Part shown: positions 36,159 through 45,268 of the stretch, in pieces | Layout: each line of letters opens with the position of its first letter | How positions within the stretch are numbered: the stretch's first letter is position 1 | NCBI RefSeq assembly: GCF_001723355.1 | Contig: NZ_LPWE01000004.1 | Coordinates: 91,118-155,117, forward strand | Direction: 5' to 3' | DNA: 64,000 nucleotides | Source: Methyloceanibacter stevinii | GTDB taxonomy: Bacteria; Pseudomonadota; Alphaproteobacteria; Rhizobiales; Methyloligellaceae | The notes under the pieces: model-generated | The model's input: the letters and a program-made list of their open reading frames with translations, nothing else | What the model was told of the DNA's origin: nothing | The model's database searches: none | Translations under genes and position numbers: made by a program

Positions 36159-37292
36159 TTGAACACTCTGCAATCGACCGGTGGCGGTTCGCCCCTCGCC
36201 GCATGGCCGAGCTGGGCGCGTCGAAAGGCCGTGCAGGCAGAAGGTCTTGAATCGGGCGCGCTGGTCACGACCTGCTGTGTTGTGCTGGACGAACCGATCA
36301 GACATGCCGCGCAGGGCGGCGCATTCGAGGACCGTGCGCCCTGGTGGGGCGGCGATCTTCAGACGTTGCGCAATATTGTCATGCGGCGGACGGAGCCGCT
36401 CCCGGGCCGGGCCAAGTCCGTCGAGTTCGAGATGCGGGACGGAAGCGGCGACCGGCTCAAGGGCACGCTTTCCGAGCCCGAGGCGCCGGACACGCAAAGC
36501 CCGCTCGTCGTGCTCATCCACGGTCTCACCGGGTGCGAAGACAGCGACTACATGCGGGCCTCCGCGCGGTTCCATCTGACCCGCGGGCGCATCGTTCTGC
36601 GGCTCAACCTGCGCGGGGCCGGCCCCGGACAGGCGCTCTCCAATAACTTCTACCATGCGGGCTCCGCGCCGGACGTTCAGAGCGTGCTCGAGGGGCTCGA
36701 TCCGTCGCTAACCGGAAACGGCGTTGTCCTGATCGGCTACTCGCTCGGGGGGAACGTCCTGCTGAACTGGCTGGGTCGTGCGGACGCCCCGCCCTTCGTG
36801 ACCGGTGCCGCCACCGTGTCGGCGCCGATCGAGCCGGCGCAGGCCTGCGAACGGATCCTGCAGCCCCGCAACGCGCTCTATCATCACTTCCTCATTCAGC
36901 GGATGAAGCGCGATGTGCTGGCCTCGTGCGCGCTATCGCCTGAAGAACGCCGAACCATCGCGGATACCCATACCGTCTTCGAATTCGACGACCGCTGGGT
37001 GGCGCCCCGCAACGGGTTCGCGGGCGCGGAGGATTACTATACGCGCACGGCCGGTGCGCAGTTTGTGCCGGACATCGCGATTCCGACCCTGATGATCCAC
37101 GCGGCGAACGATCCGTGGATCCCGGCCGAGCCCTATCTCCATGCTGGGGACCGCGGCAATCCGAATGTCGAGATACGCCTTGCCCGGAGCGGCGGGCATC
37201 TCGGCTTTCACGAGAGCGGCGAGCGCGAGGCGTGGCACGACCGTATGATCGATGCGTTCATCCGCGACCTTGGCGTGACGCGTGGCCTCTAG
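36159..37292 (+). CDS. YheT-like alpha/beta hydrolase
   Basis: 377 residues as drawn. The family signature DRAPWWGGDLQTLRN comes first, then PLVVLIHGLTGCEDSDYM, LRLNLRGAGPG, the nucleophile VLIGYSLGGNVLL, PTLMIHAANDPWIPA with the acid and GGHLGFHE with the catalytic His. YheT-like hydrolases are widespread and poorly characterised. The start is uncertain: a TTG at 36159 or a GTG at 36282, the latter giving a more typical length before the signature. Overlaps the end of the next minus-strand gene by four bases. Confidence 0.87.
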   Translation: MNTLQSTGGGSPLAAWPSWARRKAVQAEGLESGALVTTCCVVLDEPIRHAAQGGAFEDRAPWWGGDLQTLRNIVMRRTEPLPGRAKSVEFEMRDGSGDRLKGTLSEPEAPDTQSPLVVLIHGLTGCEDSDYMRASARFHLTRGRIVLRLNLRGAGPGQALSNNFYHAGSAPDVQSVLEGLDPSLTGNGVVLIGYSLGGNVLLNWLGRADAPPFVTGAATVSAPIEPAQACERILQPRNALYHHFLIQRMKRDVLASCALSPEERRTIADTHTVFEFDDRWVAPRNGFAGAEDYYTRTAGAQFVPDIAIPTLMIHAANDPWIPAEPYLHAGDRGNPNVEIRLARSGGHLGFHESGEREAWHDRMIDAFIRDLGVTRGL

Positions 37293-38280
37293 GCGGTGAT
37301 CATGACGATCTTGCCCACATGGGATGGGTCGTCGATGCGCTTGTGCGCGCCCACCGCCTCGGACAAGTGAAACACGGTGTCGATCACCGGCTTGTATTTG
37401 CCGGCGGCGATCAAGGGCCAGATTTTCTCTTCAATTACCTGCGCCATCTTCGCCTTGGCCGCATCGCTCTGAGCCCGCAGGGTCGAGCCGGTCAACGTCA
37501 GCCGGCGCATCATCAGCCGCATGAGATCCACTTCGACCTTCGATCCCTTCAGGAATGCAATCTGCACGATGTGACCTTCGAGAGCGGCGGCATAGATGTT
37601 CTTCTCGACATAGTCACCGCCGACCATGTCGAGAATCACGTCGGCACCGTGCTTGTTCGTCACCTCTTTCACGACGTCGACGAAGTTTTCCTTGCGATAG
37701 TTGATGGCGCGGACGGCGCCCAGGTCTTCGCAGGCCTTGGCCTTGGCATCGTCACCCACCGTGACGATCCTTGCGCCGAACGCTGTTGCGAGCTGGATGG
37801 CCGTGGTGCCGATGCCGCTCGCCCCGCCATGGACCAGCAGCCAGTCGCCTTCTTTGAGGCAGCCACGTTCGAAAACGTTGTGCCAGACCGTGAAAATGGT
37901 CTCGGGCAGCGCAGCCGTCTCCACGGTGCTCAGGCCGTGCGGAGCGGGCAGTGTCGTTGCTTCCGGCGCGACGGCGTATTCCGCATAACCCCCGCCATTG
38001 ACCAGCGCGCAGACGAAATCGCCGGGCTTGAAACGGGTCACGTTCTCGCCGATGGCGACGACCGGCCCCGAGACTTCGAGCCCCAAGAGTTCGGAGGCGC
38101 CTTTGGGCGCGGGATAGAGACCTTGGCGCTGCAGCACGTCCGGCCGGTTGATGCCCGCGGCGGCAACAGCGATGAGGACTTCGTCCGCGGCAGGCTTCGG
38201 CATGGGCCGCGTTCCCGGCGTCAATTGTTCCGGCCGCCCGGCTCGCGGACTTCGATCACGGTCATGGTCTCTGGCAGCAT
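37289..38280 (-). CDS. NAD(P)H-quinone oxidoreductase (zinc-free MDR family), one frameshift
   Basis: 330 residues after restoring one base near 38233. Medium-chain dehydrogenase/reductase of the quinone oxidoreductase branch: AAGINRPDVLQRQGLYP, GLEVSGPVVAIG, the NADPH loop GGASGIGTTAIQLA and FVDVVKEVTNKHGADVILDM. The N-terminal MTVIEVREPGGPEQLTPGTRP lies in the other frame. ATG 38280 is chosen for a GGGGA six bases upstream. Converges with the hydrolase. Confidence 0.9.
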
Positions 38281-38394
38281 TCTCGTCCCCATTCTGCGTT
38301 GCTTCTTCACTCTTAGAGAAGACGGCTGCGCGATGCTAGGATGAGCGCTGTCGCACAAGTGGGACGACCGGCGCGAGATGCGGAGATTTCGACC

Positions 38395-38582
38395 ATGGAC
38401 CTCAACGACCTCACACCGAAAAAGCCGAAGGGCCACGAGATCGGCCAGGACTATCCACGCTGTCGGAGGGCGAATTGCTGGCGCTGATCGAAACGCTGCA
38501 AGGCGAGATCGCGCGCGTCGAGGCCTTGCTCGCCGAGAAGCAATCCTCGCGCAGCGCCGCGGAGGCCGCGTTCAAGAGCTAG
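38395..38582 (+). CDS. DUF1192 small protein, one frameshift
   Basis: 62 residues after restoring one base near 38451: MDLNDLTPKKPKGHEIGQD in the first frame and LSTLSEGELLALIETLQGEI plus a helical KQSSRSAAEAAF tail in the second. This is the DUF1192 pattern, a short acidic helical protein of unknown function common in Hyphomicrobiales. It lies between the oxidoreductase and the candidate sRNA upstream of rcdA. Confidence 0.85.
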
Positions 38583-38639
38583 ACCGGCCCGGACAGAGTT
38601 TCTTTAGGTAAAGAGGGCCTTAGTCTTAACCGGTTGTTA

Positions 38640-38757
38640 GGGACTCACCCGTAAAGTCATCGTTATCCAGTCCTCTGGATCTGAGTGGCCTGTTCCACTC
38701 TGTTTGACGCCTCCCTGTTAACTTCCTGAGCCGCCGTTTCGGCGGCTCCTTTTTTTT
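38640..38757 (+). ncRNA. Candidate small RNA with anti-Shine-Dalgarno elements
   Basis: Three hairpins in a row: ATCCAG-TCCT-CTGGAT (38665-38680), GAGTGG-CCTGTT-CCACTC (38683-38700) and a GC-rich terminator. The first loop (UCCU) and the single-stranded GCCTCCC before the terminator are complementary to ribosome-binding sites, like known alphaproteobacterial regulatory RNAs. No ORF is needed to explain the region. Promoter position and exact 5' end are not fixed. Confidence 0.6.
38728..38757 (+). terminator. Intrinsic terminator
   Basis: GAGCCGCC and GGCGGCTC form an 8-bp stem with loop GTTTC, followed by CTTTTTTTT. It would end the candidate small RNA or a transcript from DUF1192. Confidence 0.85.
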
Positions 38758-38871
38758 GCCCTCCGCTCGCCACAGCTTGCGTTTTAACCTTTCCTAACGG
38801 AAGGTAACGACAGCGCTGGCCCATGGCATAGTATGCCGCTCAATAAGAGGGGCGATGGAGTACCGGGGGAC

Positions 38872-39402
38872 ATGGCGGGGAAGACCGAAAATACGAGCTA
38901 TGGTGACGGCGTAACCGTCTCATTTGGCGCGAAATTCGCGCGCTCCGATCAATTCAAGAGCGTCTTCCGCGAGGGCATGGCGCTGGTCGAGGCGGCCGCG
39001 GCCTATCTCGACGGCGACGGCCGCAAAGAGGCGCGCCAGCTCAAGCCGCCGCACTCCTTAGCCTATGCCACGGAGAGCATGCGTCTCACCACGCGGCTGA
39101 TGCAGCTCGCCTCCTGGCTCCTGATCCGCCGGGCCGTGACCGAGGGCGAGCTGACCCCCGAGCAGGCGCTCGAGGAACAGCGCAAAATCAAGCTCCCAGT
39201 GGAAGATTCACGCCCCGTGCGCGACCTCGAATCGCTGCCGCAGCGGCTGCGCGCCCTCATCGAAGAGAGCGTGAAGCTGCAGGAACAGGTGGTCCGGCTC
39301 GACCAGATGATGGATTTCAAGCAGCCGGATGCCGATGCCCATCATCCTGTCGGCGCGCATTTCTCGCGGCTCCAGGCCGCTTTCGGCCGGGACGGCGAAT
39401 AG
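38872..39402 (+). CDS. rcdA: Protease adaptor RcdA (DUF1465)
   Basis: 176 residues. VSFGAKFARSDQFKSVFREG, AAAYLDGDGRKEARQL and ESMRLTTRLMQLASWLLIRRAV match DUF1465, the RcdA family. In Caulobacter RcdA acts with CpdR and ClpXP to promote cell-cycle degradation of CtrA; a similar adaptor role is inferred. A partial TTAA-type sequence (TTAACCTTTCCTAA at 38784) upstream is reminiscent of CtrA sites. ATG 38872 is used; an in-frame ATG at 38833 is possible. Confidence 0.88.
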   Translation: MAGKTENTSYGDGVTVSFGAKFARSDQFKSVFREGMALVEAAAAYLDGDGRKEARQLKPPHSLAYATESMRLTTRLMQLASWLLIRRAVTEGELTPEQALEEQRKIKLPVEDSRPVRDLESLPQRLRALIEESVKLQEQVVRLDQMMDFKQPDADAHHPVGAHFSRLQAAFGRDGE

Positions 39403-39456
39403 GGCCGTCGCCAGCACCTATCAAGTGTCTGCTTGCCTCTATGGCGCGTCCGTCGC

Positions 39457-40980
39457 CTAGCGCAGCCAATCGGCGCAGAGGAAGGTTACGGCGGCAAGCG
39501 CCGCGGCCGACGGGACGGTAATGACCCAGGCGGCGACGATGCCAAAGAAGTGGGACCGCCGCACTAGCTTTCGGTGCTTCAATTCATCCGGCAGCAAGGC
39601 GCGGCTCCGGCCCTTGGCGTGCCTTCGATGCGTCCTCACATAGTTCCGCCGTCGCCGGCTGCGCGCCGTGTAGTGCTCGCGAAAGAAACCGACACCGAAC
39701 ACGGCGCCGACAACGATGTGCGTGGTCGATACCGGCAGGCCGAGCTGCGAGGCGACCAGCACCGTGAGGGCCGCCGAGAGCGCGACGCAGAACGCGCGCA
39801 TCGGATTCATCTTGGTGATCTGATCGCCCACAATGCGGACGATGCGGGGACCGAACAGGAACAGGCCGAGACTGATACCAGCCCCGCCGATCACCATGAC
39901 CCATAAGGGTACCCCGACGGCGCTCACCAGCGTTCCCGTCGTGGCGCTGCTGACGATCGCCGCCAAGGGGCCGACGGCGTTGGCGACGTCGTTGGAGCCG
40001 TGTGCGAATGACAGAAGCGCCGCGGAGCAGATCAGCGGCAGGTGAAAGAGTTTCCGCAGGCTCTGGTTGCGGTTCTCCATGCCCTCCGACTGTCTGCGGA
40101 CCCAGGGCCTGGCCGCGAGATAGGCCGCGGCGTAGATGAGGATCGCGATAGCCGTGATCGCCGGCAGGCCCGGTTTCCAGACGTGCTTCAGACCCTTGAT
40201 GACCAGATAGGCCCCAAACACCGCCGACATGATCCCGACCAGGACCGGCACCCATCGCCGCGCAGCAGTGATTTTGTCCTCTTGGTAGATCAAGTTGATT
40301 TTGATGAAGGCGAGGAACGCGGCGGCGATCACGCCGCCGATCAAGGGCGAGGTGAGCCAGCTGAGGGCAATGGACGCCATCACGAACCAGTCGACGGCCT
40401 CTGCGCCCACGGCCGCTAACCCCGCGCCGAGGACACCGCCGACGATTGAATGCGTCGTCGATACCGGGGCGCCAAGATAGGTGGCGAGATGGACCCAAAG
40501 CGCCGATGCCAACAGGGCGGACATCATGATCCATACGAACACTTCGCCGCTCGGAACGAGATTCGGATCGATGATGCCTTTGGAAATGGTCTGGACAACG
40601 CTGCCGCCGGCGATCATGGCGCCTGCAAATTCAAAGATCGCAGCAATGACAAGCGCTCCGGTCATGGTGAGGGCGCGCGCCCCCACTGCCGGGCCGACAT
40701 TGTTGGCGACATCGTTGGCGCCAATTGTCAGCGCCATATAACCACCGATGATCGCGGCGGCGATAATCAGTACGCTGCTATGCGCGGCCCCTGCCTGGAA
40801 ACTGGCAAAAATGCCCGCAATACCGAGAAAAAGGACAGCAATTCCAACGGAAGGCCAAGCGCGGGATACCGCCCGGGTCGCTTCTTCCAACTGCTCGATT
40901 TTCTGGAGGTCTTTGTCGAGAGAAGGCTTCTTGGTGCTGCCCAAGCCGACCGCTGATTCATCGCCGTTCTGCACTGGCAT
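39457..40980 (-). CDS. pit: Inorganic phosphate transporter, PiT family
   Basis: 507 residues, intact. PiT permeases import phosphate with a cation. The two signature repeats are visible: ALTIGANDVANNVGPAVGARAL in the first half and FAHGSNDVANAVGPLAAI in the second, with LGAPVSTTHSIVGGVLGAG and LGLPVSTTHIVVGAVFGVG. About ten membrane helices and a central loop. A Pho box lies 62 bases upstream of the start, so induction under phosphate limitation is expected. Confidence 0.96.
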   Translation of the reverse strand: MPVQNGDESAVGLGSTKKPSLDKDLQKIEQLEEATRAVSRAWPSVGIAVLFLGIAGIFASFQAGAAHSSVLIIAAAIIGGYMALTIGANDVANNVGPAVGARALTMTGALVIAAIFEFAGAMIAGGSVVQTISKGIIDPNLVPSGEVFVWIMMSALLASALWVHLATYLGAPVSTTHSIVGGVLGAGLAAVGAEAVDWFVMASIALSWLTSPLIGGVIAAAFLAFIKINLIYQEDKITAARRWVPVLVGIMSAVFGAYLVIKGLKHVWKPGLPAITAIAILIYAAAYLAARPWVRRQSEGMENRNQSLRKLFHLPLICSAALLSFAHGSNDVANAVGPLAAIVSSATTGTLVSAVGVPLWVMVIGGAGISLGLFLFGPRIVRIVGDQITKMNPMRAFCVALSAALTVLVASQLGLPVSTTHIVVGAVFGVGFFREHYTARSRRRRNYVRTHRRHAKGRSRALLPDELKHRKLVRRSHFFGIVAAWVITVPSAAALAAVTFLCADWLR

Positions 40981-41041
40981 AAGGTGCGTGCCCCCGCTTT
41001 CCTAAGCGAGGTCATAAGAAGTTTCCGGCGGACTCACAAGC

Positions 41042-41061
41042 TTATGACAGAGCTATGACAA
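41042..41061 (-). promoter_or_regulatory. Pho box upstream of pit
   Basis: On the minus strand TTGTCATAGCTCTGTCATAA contains two TGTCATA half-sites spaced 11 bases apart, the PhoB recognition pattern. The site is 62 bases before the pit start. Confidence 0.75.
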
Positions 41062-41228
41062 CGATCGGCTCTTCCGAGTATGCCAGCTTGAGTTGTCAGG
41101 GGGAGCGAGTGCTTGCTGCCGGCCCGCCTTTTGGGGGCCGTGCGCTCGGAGACGTCGCGGCGGGTCTGTGGGATTTTGGCCGGACGGGCACCCGCAAAAC
41201 CTAATCGACCTGTGAGCGCACTCCCACT

Positions 41229-42287
41229 CTACAGGGGGCTCGATCCGTCCAACTGTTGGCGCTTCTTGCCCAGCCGTCTCACGGCGGCAATCTCGCGTGC
41301 CCATTCGTTGAACGGACGGGCCGGCGTTCCACCCATCCGGGCCCCACTCGGCACATCGTCCTTCACATGGGCCATGCCGGCAATCAGCGCGCCATCGCCG
41401 ATCTTGACGTGTTCCACCACGCCGGACTGGGCTCCCAGGATCACGAAGTCGCCAAGTTGGGCCGATCCCGCAATTCCCGTTTGGGAGATGATGATGCAGT
41501 GGCGTCCTATCACCACGTTGTGGGCGATCTGAACGAGGTTATCGATCTTGGTTCCTTCACCGATCTTCGTGTCCGTGAGGAAGCCCCGATCGACTGTCGA
41601 GTTGGCGCCAAGGTCGACGCCATCGCCAATGACGACCCGTCCAATTTGCGGGATCTTGAAATGCCCTTCCGGGCTCATGACGTAGCCAAAACCGTCCTGG
41701 CCGACGCGAGAACCGGCATGAAGCGTGACTCTATTGCCGACCAAGGCATGTGTTACGGACGCACCAGGACCCACAAAGCAGTCGGCTCCAATGAACACGC
41801 GGTAGCCAACCACGGCCCCCGCTGCAATCGTGGTGCCGGCACCGATTTTCGCCTCGCGCCCGATAACGGCCCCGGGCCCGATCGTGACACCCTCGCCAAT
41901 CTTGGCGGTCGGGTGCACCAGCGGGCCGCCGATGGTCGCGTGCGGCGAGTCCTCCTCGGGGTGGAGCGACGAGGGATAGAGAAGCCCTATCGCCATGGCA
42001 AAGGCGCGATGGGGGGCGTCGGTGATAATCGGGACGACGTCTGCGGGAACGAGGCTGACGTCGGAGGGTTTGATGAGACAGGCCCGCGCCTTGGTGGCGA
42101 AGAGATCCTTGGCGTATTTGGGACCGGTACAAAATGTGAGGTGCGTGGCGGACGCGTCGTTCAAGGCGCGCAAGTCATCGACTTCAGCTAGGCCATCGTC
42201 GGCACTATTCAACTCACCGCCGACCGCGTCGGCGACGCATCTGAGTGAGACGGGGTTCCCGCGGTCAAAAAAGCCAGGGTGTTCCAC
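41229..42287 (-). CDS. lpxD: UDP-3-O-acylglucosamine N-acyltransferase
   Basis: 352 residues. Adds the N-linked acyl chain in lipid A synthesis. N-terminal [19 protein letters not shown] and [10 protein letters not shown], then a long left-handed beta-helix with hexapeptide repeats ([20 protein letters not shown]) and the catalytic histidine in [19 protein letters not shown] 42287 is chosen: GGAGGA lies directly upstream and family length fits; longer reading adds 32 unlike residues. No other lpx gene is adjacent. Confidence 0.9.
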   Translation of the reverse strand: MEHPGFFDRGNPVSLRCVADAVGGELNSADDGLAEVDDLRALNDASATHLTFCTGPKYAKDLFATKARACLIKPSDVSLVPADVVPIITDAPHRAFAMAIGLLYPSSLHPEEDSPHATIGGPLVHPTAKIGEGVTIGPGAVIGREAKIGAGTTIAAGAVVGYRVFIGADCFVGPGASVTHALVGNRVTLHAGSRVGQDGFGYVMSPEGHFKIPQIGRVVIGDGVDLGANSTVDRGFLTDTKIGEGTKIDNLVQIAHNVVIGRHCIIISQTGIAGSAQLGDFVILGAQSGVVEHVKIGDGALIAGMAHVKDDVPSGARMGGTPARPFNEWAREIAAVRRLGKKRQQLDGSSPL

Positions 42288-42406
42288 GGTTCCTCCAAGA
42301 CTGGAATCGAAACTGCAACGGCCATTCACGGACTGTGCTGCCAGGGCGAAAGGAAGCGTTGGGCGCCTTTCAGGCTGGGACAAACGCGATGGCCTGCCGT
42401 TTCGGG

Positions 42407-42571
42407 TTAGGGTTCACCTGCATCGGTAGAGGTATCCGGATCGGTCTCACCGACGCGCTCCGCTTGGCGCTTGGCCGTCTCTTCCTCAAGCCGCTTGAGC
42501 TTTTCCTGCTTCTTCCGAGTCTTCGCTCGCTCTCGCTCTGCTTTCTGAAAATTGTAGTTTGGCTTAGCCAT
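42407..42571 (-). CDS. Small charged conserved protein, 54 residues
   Basis: [19 protein letters not shown] followed by a lysine/glutamate-rich helix and an acidic Thr/Asp tail. The [15 protein letters not shown] start is one I associate with a small conserved alphaproteobacterial protein of unknown function. ATG 42571 has GAGGTG nearby. A second small charged gene follows upstream on the same strand. Confidence 0.75.
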   Translation of the reverse strand: MAKPNYNFQKAERERAKTRKKQEKLKRLEEETAKRQAERVGETDPDTSTDAGEP

Positions 42572-42601
42572 CTGCACCTCGGCGTCTTTATTGAATCTCG
42601 A

Positions 42602-42847
42602 TCACGTTTGCTTCGATCGGCGCGGTCTGGGGCGCTTGGCCGGCGCAGGCTTCAGAGCCGCCTCTTCCTTCTCGGAAGCTTCCTTCGCTAGTCGAAGCTC
42701 GCGCAGGCGGGCGGTCTTATTGGCGGTCGCTTCGCGTTCCCGTTCCTGATCGCGCATCAAGTTGTCATGGCGCTGTTGGCTTTGGCTGCGAACGAACTCG
42801 GCACTACGCTTGGCAGCTGTCATGCGCGTGGTCAGTGACGTTCTCAT
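42602..42847 (-). CDS. Small basic helical protein, 81 residues
   Basis: Highly charged and predicted fully helical: MRTSLTTRMTAAKRSAEF, then QQRHDNLMRDQEREREATA and a proline/lysine/arginine-rich tail (KPAPAKRPRPRRSK). It does not match a family I know; the basic tail suggests nucleic-acid binding. ATG 42847 is preferred to an in-frame ATG 30 bases upstream. It stands between lpxD-side genes and the cold-shock gene. Confidence 0.65.
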   Translation of the reverse strand: MRTSLTTRMTAAKRSAEFVRSQSQQRHDNLMRDQEREREATANKTARLRELRLAKEASEKEEAALKPAPAKRPRPRRSKQT

Positions 42848-42954
42848 ATCGGACCTTTGTGTCGGTTCGGAGTCCAATGGACAGGTTCGGGCAAAGCTAA
42901 CGAGCCGCCCCCGAAGGGACGGCTCTAATTCACTAAGGCGTTAGTCTGAAAAGA

Positions 42955-43164
42955 CTATGCGGCCTCAATGGTGCTCACAGCGGTCTTACCGCTGCGGCGA
43001 TCGACCTCAGTGTCGAATGTGACGCTCTGACCTTCGGTCAGGTGCGTGATGCCGGCGCGCTCCAGCGCAGTGGCGTGTACGAACACGTCATTGCCGCCAT
43101 CGGCGGGCGCGATAAAGCCGAAGCCACGAGTGGCGTTGTAAAACTTAACGGTTCCCGTATTCAT
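42955..43164 (-). CDS. Cold-shock domain protein (CspA family)
   Basis: 69 residues. MNTGTVKFYNATRGFGFIAP and DVFVHATALERAGI carry the RNP1 and RNP2 motifs of the single-stranded nucleic-acid binding cold-shock fold. It acts as an RNA chaperone. An untranslated leader of about 140 bases separates it from its predicted promoter, the usual layout of cold-shock genes whose mRNA structure is temperature-controlled. Confidence 0.94.
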   Translation of the reverse strand: MNTGTVKFYNATRGFGFIAPADGGNDVFVHATALERAGITHLTEGQSVTFDTEVDRRSGKTAVSTIEAA

Positions 43165-43301
43165 CGGGGTTCCTTTCGTCCAAGTGTATGCAGTCGTGCC
43201 TGAAGACGCGCAAAGGCGCGTCTCGAAGCGAGATTGTCGATGTTTGGGAGGGTCTGAAACGTGCGCCTGAGCGCTACGGCCAATTGTCCGGCCAAATGTC
43301 G

Positions 43302-43337
43302 ATCGCCTTATATAGGCGCATTTGGCGAAAACCACAA
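43302..43337 (-). promoter_or_regulatory. Predicted promoter of the cold-shock gene
   Basis: On the minus strand TTGTGG (43332-43337) and TATATA (43309-43314) are 17 bases apart; transcription would start near 43302, giving a leader of about 138 bases. Confidence 0.5.
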
Positions 43338-43398
43338 GATGTCGTGCGCGGGGCTGCCTCGGGCAACGGCTGCTTTGTCTTGAAATTGGCGGATCTTA

Positions 43399-44217
43399 CT
43401 AAATCGCACTGCCGTCTGCGTGATCAATCCAGACGTTGAAGTCAACCAGCTCGTGCTGGCCGAAGCTGTGTGTCAACGGCACATCGGCCGCGTCACGGCC
43501 TCTTGCGATGAGGACTCGGCCCAAGCGAACGTCGTTATTGCGCGGGTCGAATACCCACCACCGTCCCGCGAGGTAGACCTCCATCCAGGCCGCAAAGTCC
43601 ATCGGCGGATAGGGCGGCGGTTGTCCGGCATCGCTGACATATCCAGTGCAGTATCGCGCCGGTATATTGAGGCAGCGGCAAAGCGTGATCGCCAGATGGG
43701 TGAAGTCGCGGCAGACGCCGACTCCTTCGTTCAGTGTTTCCACCGCGGTGCGCGTGGCTCGGGAAAACTCGTACCCAAACCGGATACGGTTGTGCACGAA
43801 GTCGCAGACCGCCTGTACTCGCATCCAGCCGAGAGGCTCCTGCCCAAATTGCTGCCACGCGAAGTCAGACAGAATATCAGTCTCACAATAGCGGCTCGCG
43901 AGGAGGAAGGTCAGCACCTCACTCGGCAACCGCTCGACAGCGTGCTGCTCGGCGGTTGGGTCCTTTTCGTCAGGCAGGCCCGCATCGCGAATAATGCCGT
44001 CGGTCGACACACAGAATTCGCCTGCGGACGCGGTCAGCCGATTGCACCAGTTGCCGAAGCCGTCCCGATAGCTTTCGATGGGCACCGCGGGGCTGGTGGT
44101 CAGCAGATCAGGCCGCTCAAGGTCGCTCGTGCGTGAGTAGTGCACGCACAAGAGCAGGATCATCGGGGTAGGCGCAGTTAGCCGGTAGCTGAGGCGGCAA
44201 CCCAGTCGCAGGCGCAT
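43399..44217 (-). CDS. Transglutaminase-like protein
   Basis: 272 residues. A beta-rich N-terminal part resembling the transglutaminase N domain (MRLRLGCRLSYRLTAPTPMI), FGNWCNRLTA, then the transglutaminase-like core with the catalytic Cys in GVGVCRDFTHLAI and CLNIPARYCTGY. The usual second residue of the triad, a His before AW, is replaced: the sequence reads MDFAAWMEVYL. The third is FDPRNND. This subfamily is common in Hyphomicrobiales and may use a non-canonical triad or bind rather than cleave. Small gene neighbours give no hint. Confidence 0.85.
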   Translation of the reverse strand: MRLRLGCRLSYRLTAPTPMILLLCVHYSRTSDLERPDLLTTSPAVPIESYRDGFGNWCNRLTASAGEFCVSTDGIIRDAGLPDEKDPTAEQHAVERLPSEVLTFLLASRYCETDILSDFAWQQFGQEPLGWMRVQAVCDFVHNRIRFGYEFSRATRTAVETLNEGVGVCRDFTHLAITLCRCLNIPARYCTGYVSDAGQPPPYPPMDFAAWMEVYLAGRWWVFDPRNNDVRLGRVLIARGRDAADVPLTHSFGQHELVDFNVWIDHADGSAI

Positions 44218-44425
44218 GATTTTCTTCCAATTGGAGGAACGTGCCGATGCAGTGGCACGCTAGTCTAACGTACTTGGTCCGTTCGCGCCGCCATGCAATG
44301 CAAAGTTTCCCGCTGGCGACCTTCGGTCAAGGAATTGGCCGGCGCGCCATGTGAGCACTGCGGGCTTGTCCTACGTATGGCAACGGTGCCACCAGAGGGC
44401 CTCGTCCAGGCGCAGTATCGCCTGT

Positions 44426-45091
44426 TCAGCGCCCGTCTTCGCCGCGAATCCTGGCGGCAACCTCGATCGCGACGAGCCGAGCGATCATGACGGCGACGTA
44501 AAGCGTCCCGCAGGCTGCTTCCAATCCCGCCAGCGGCCGGGCAGGGCCCGACACGGCCACGATGTCCCCACATCCCACGGTGGTCAGGGTCACGAGGCTG
44601 AAATAGATGAGCGCGTCGCCCAAGTGCGCGCGATCGGTGTTCGCCGGAAGCCCGGCGAACGATCCGGGCTGGATGTGTTCGATGATGCCGTACAGATACG
44701 CGAACGCGACGGCCAGGAGCAGATACGCGACAACGGCACCCATGATCGTGTTGGCGTCGACGTCACGCCGCCGGGCCAGTTCGCCAAAGATCAGCGCGAT
44801 GCTGAGAGCGAACCAGGCCAGGGTGACCGTGGCCGACGTCACTTGCAGCCATTGGGCCCCTGTCAGAAGGGCTCCCCAACGTGTGATGAGAGCCGCCAGC
44901 GTCAAGCAGAGATAGACCCACCGCGTGCTGTCTCCCCGTGCCAACCAATAGGCGCCGGCAATGAAGACGACATTGAAAAGCAGCTCGATGCCGAAGGCCG
45001 TGGCGGGACTCGTGGCGATCGGCGCAACGACGATCAAGAGGCACAAAATGAGTAGCAAGACGCCGAAGTTCGGCACTTTCTTCAGGCGCAT
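44426..45091 (-). CDS. Two-pore-type potassium channel family protein
   Basis: 221 residues with four to six helices. The pore region ends in SLVTLTTVGCGDIVAVSG, where the selectivity filter TVGYGD has Cys instead of Tyr. LVAIEVAARI forms the last inner helix; a short basic tail follows. Two-helix-pore channels of this length are common; ion selectivity with a Cys filter is not established. Located between the transglutaminase-like protein and the zinc locus. Confidence 0.8.
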   Translation of the reverse strand: MRLKKVPNFGVLLLILCLLIVVAPIATSPATAFGIELLFNVVFIAGAYWLARGDSTRWVYLCLTLAALITRWGALLTGAQWLQVTSATVTLAWFALSIALIFGELARRRDVDANTIMGAVVAYLLLAVAFAYLYGIIEHIQPGSFAGLPANTDRAHLGDALIYFSLVTLTTVGCGDIVAVSGPARPLAGLEAACGTLYVAVMIARLVAIEVAARIRGEDGR

Positions 45092-45191
45092 CGGAGGCCT
45101 CCTCTCGTTGTGAGGGCGGCCACGAGCCGCGCCGTCGAATCATCCTTCGGTGGGATCATGGCAAGCATAGTCGTTGGCGTTGCCACCAACA

Positions 45192-45222
45192 AAAAAGCCG
45201 GCTCCCGAAGAGCCGGCTTTTT
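45192..45222. terminator. Bidirectional terminator after the His-rich gene
   Basis: AAAAAGCCGGCT pairs with AGCCGGCTTTTT, a 12-bp stem with a seven-base loop and A/T tracts on both sides. It ends the receptor/His-rich operon. Near-identical terminators occur at 50551 and 52276. Confidence 0.85.
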
Positions 45223-45268
45223 GCCTGGGACGTTGCCCCAAATTCTACGCGATGAAGCCTTCGCGCCC

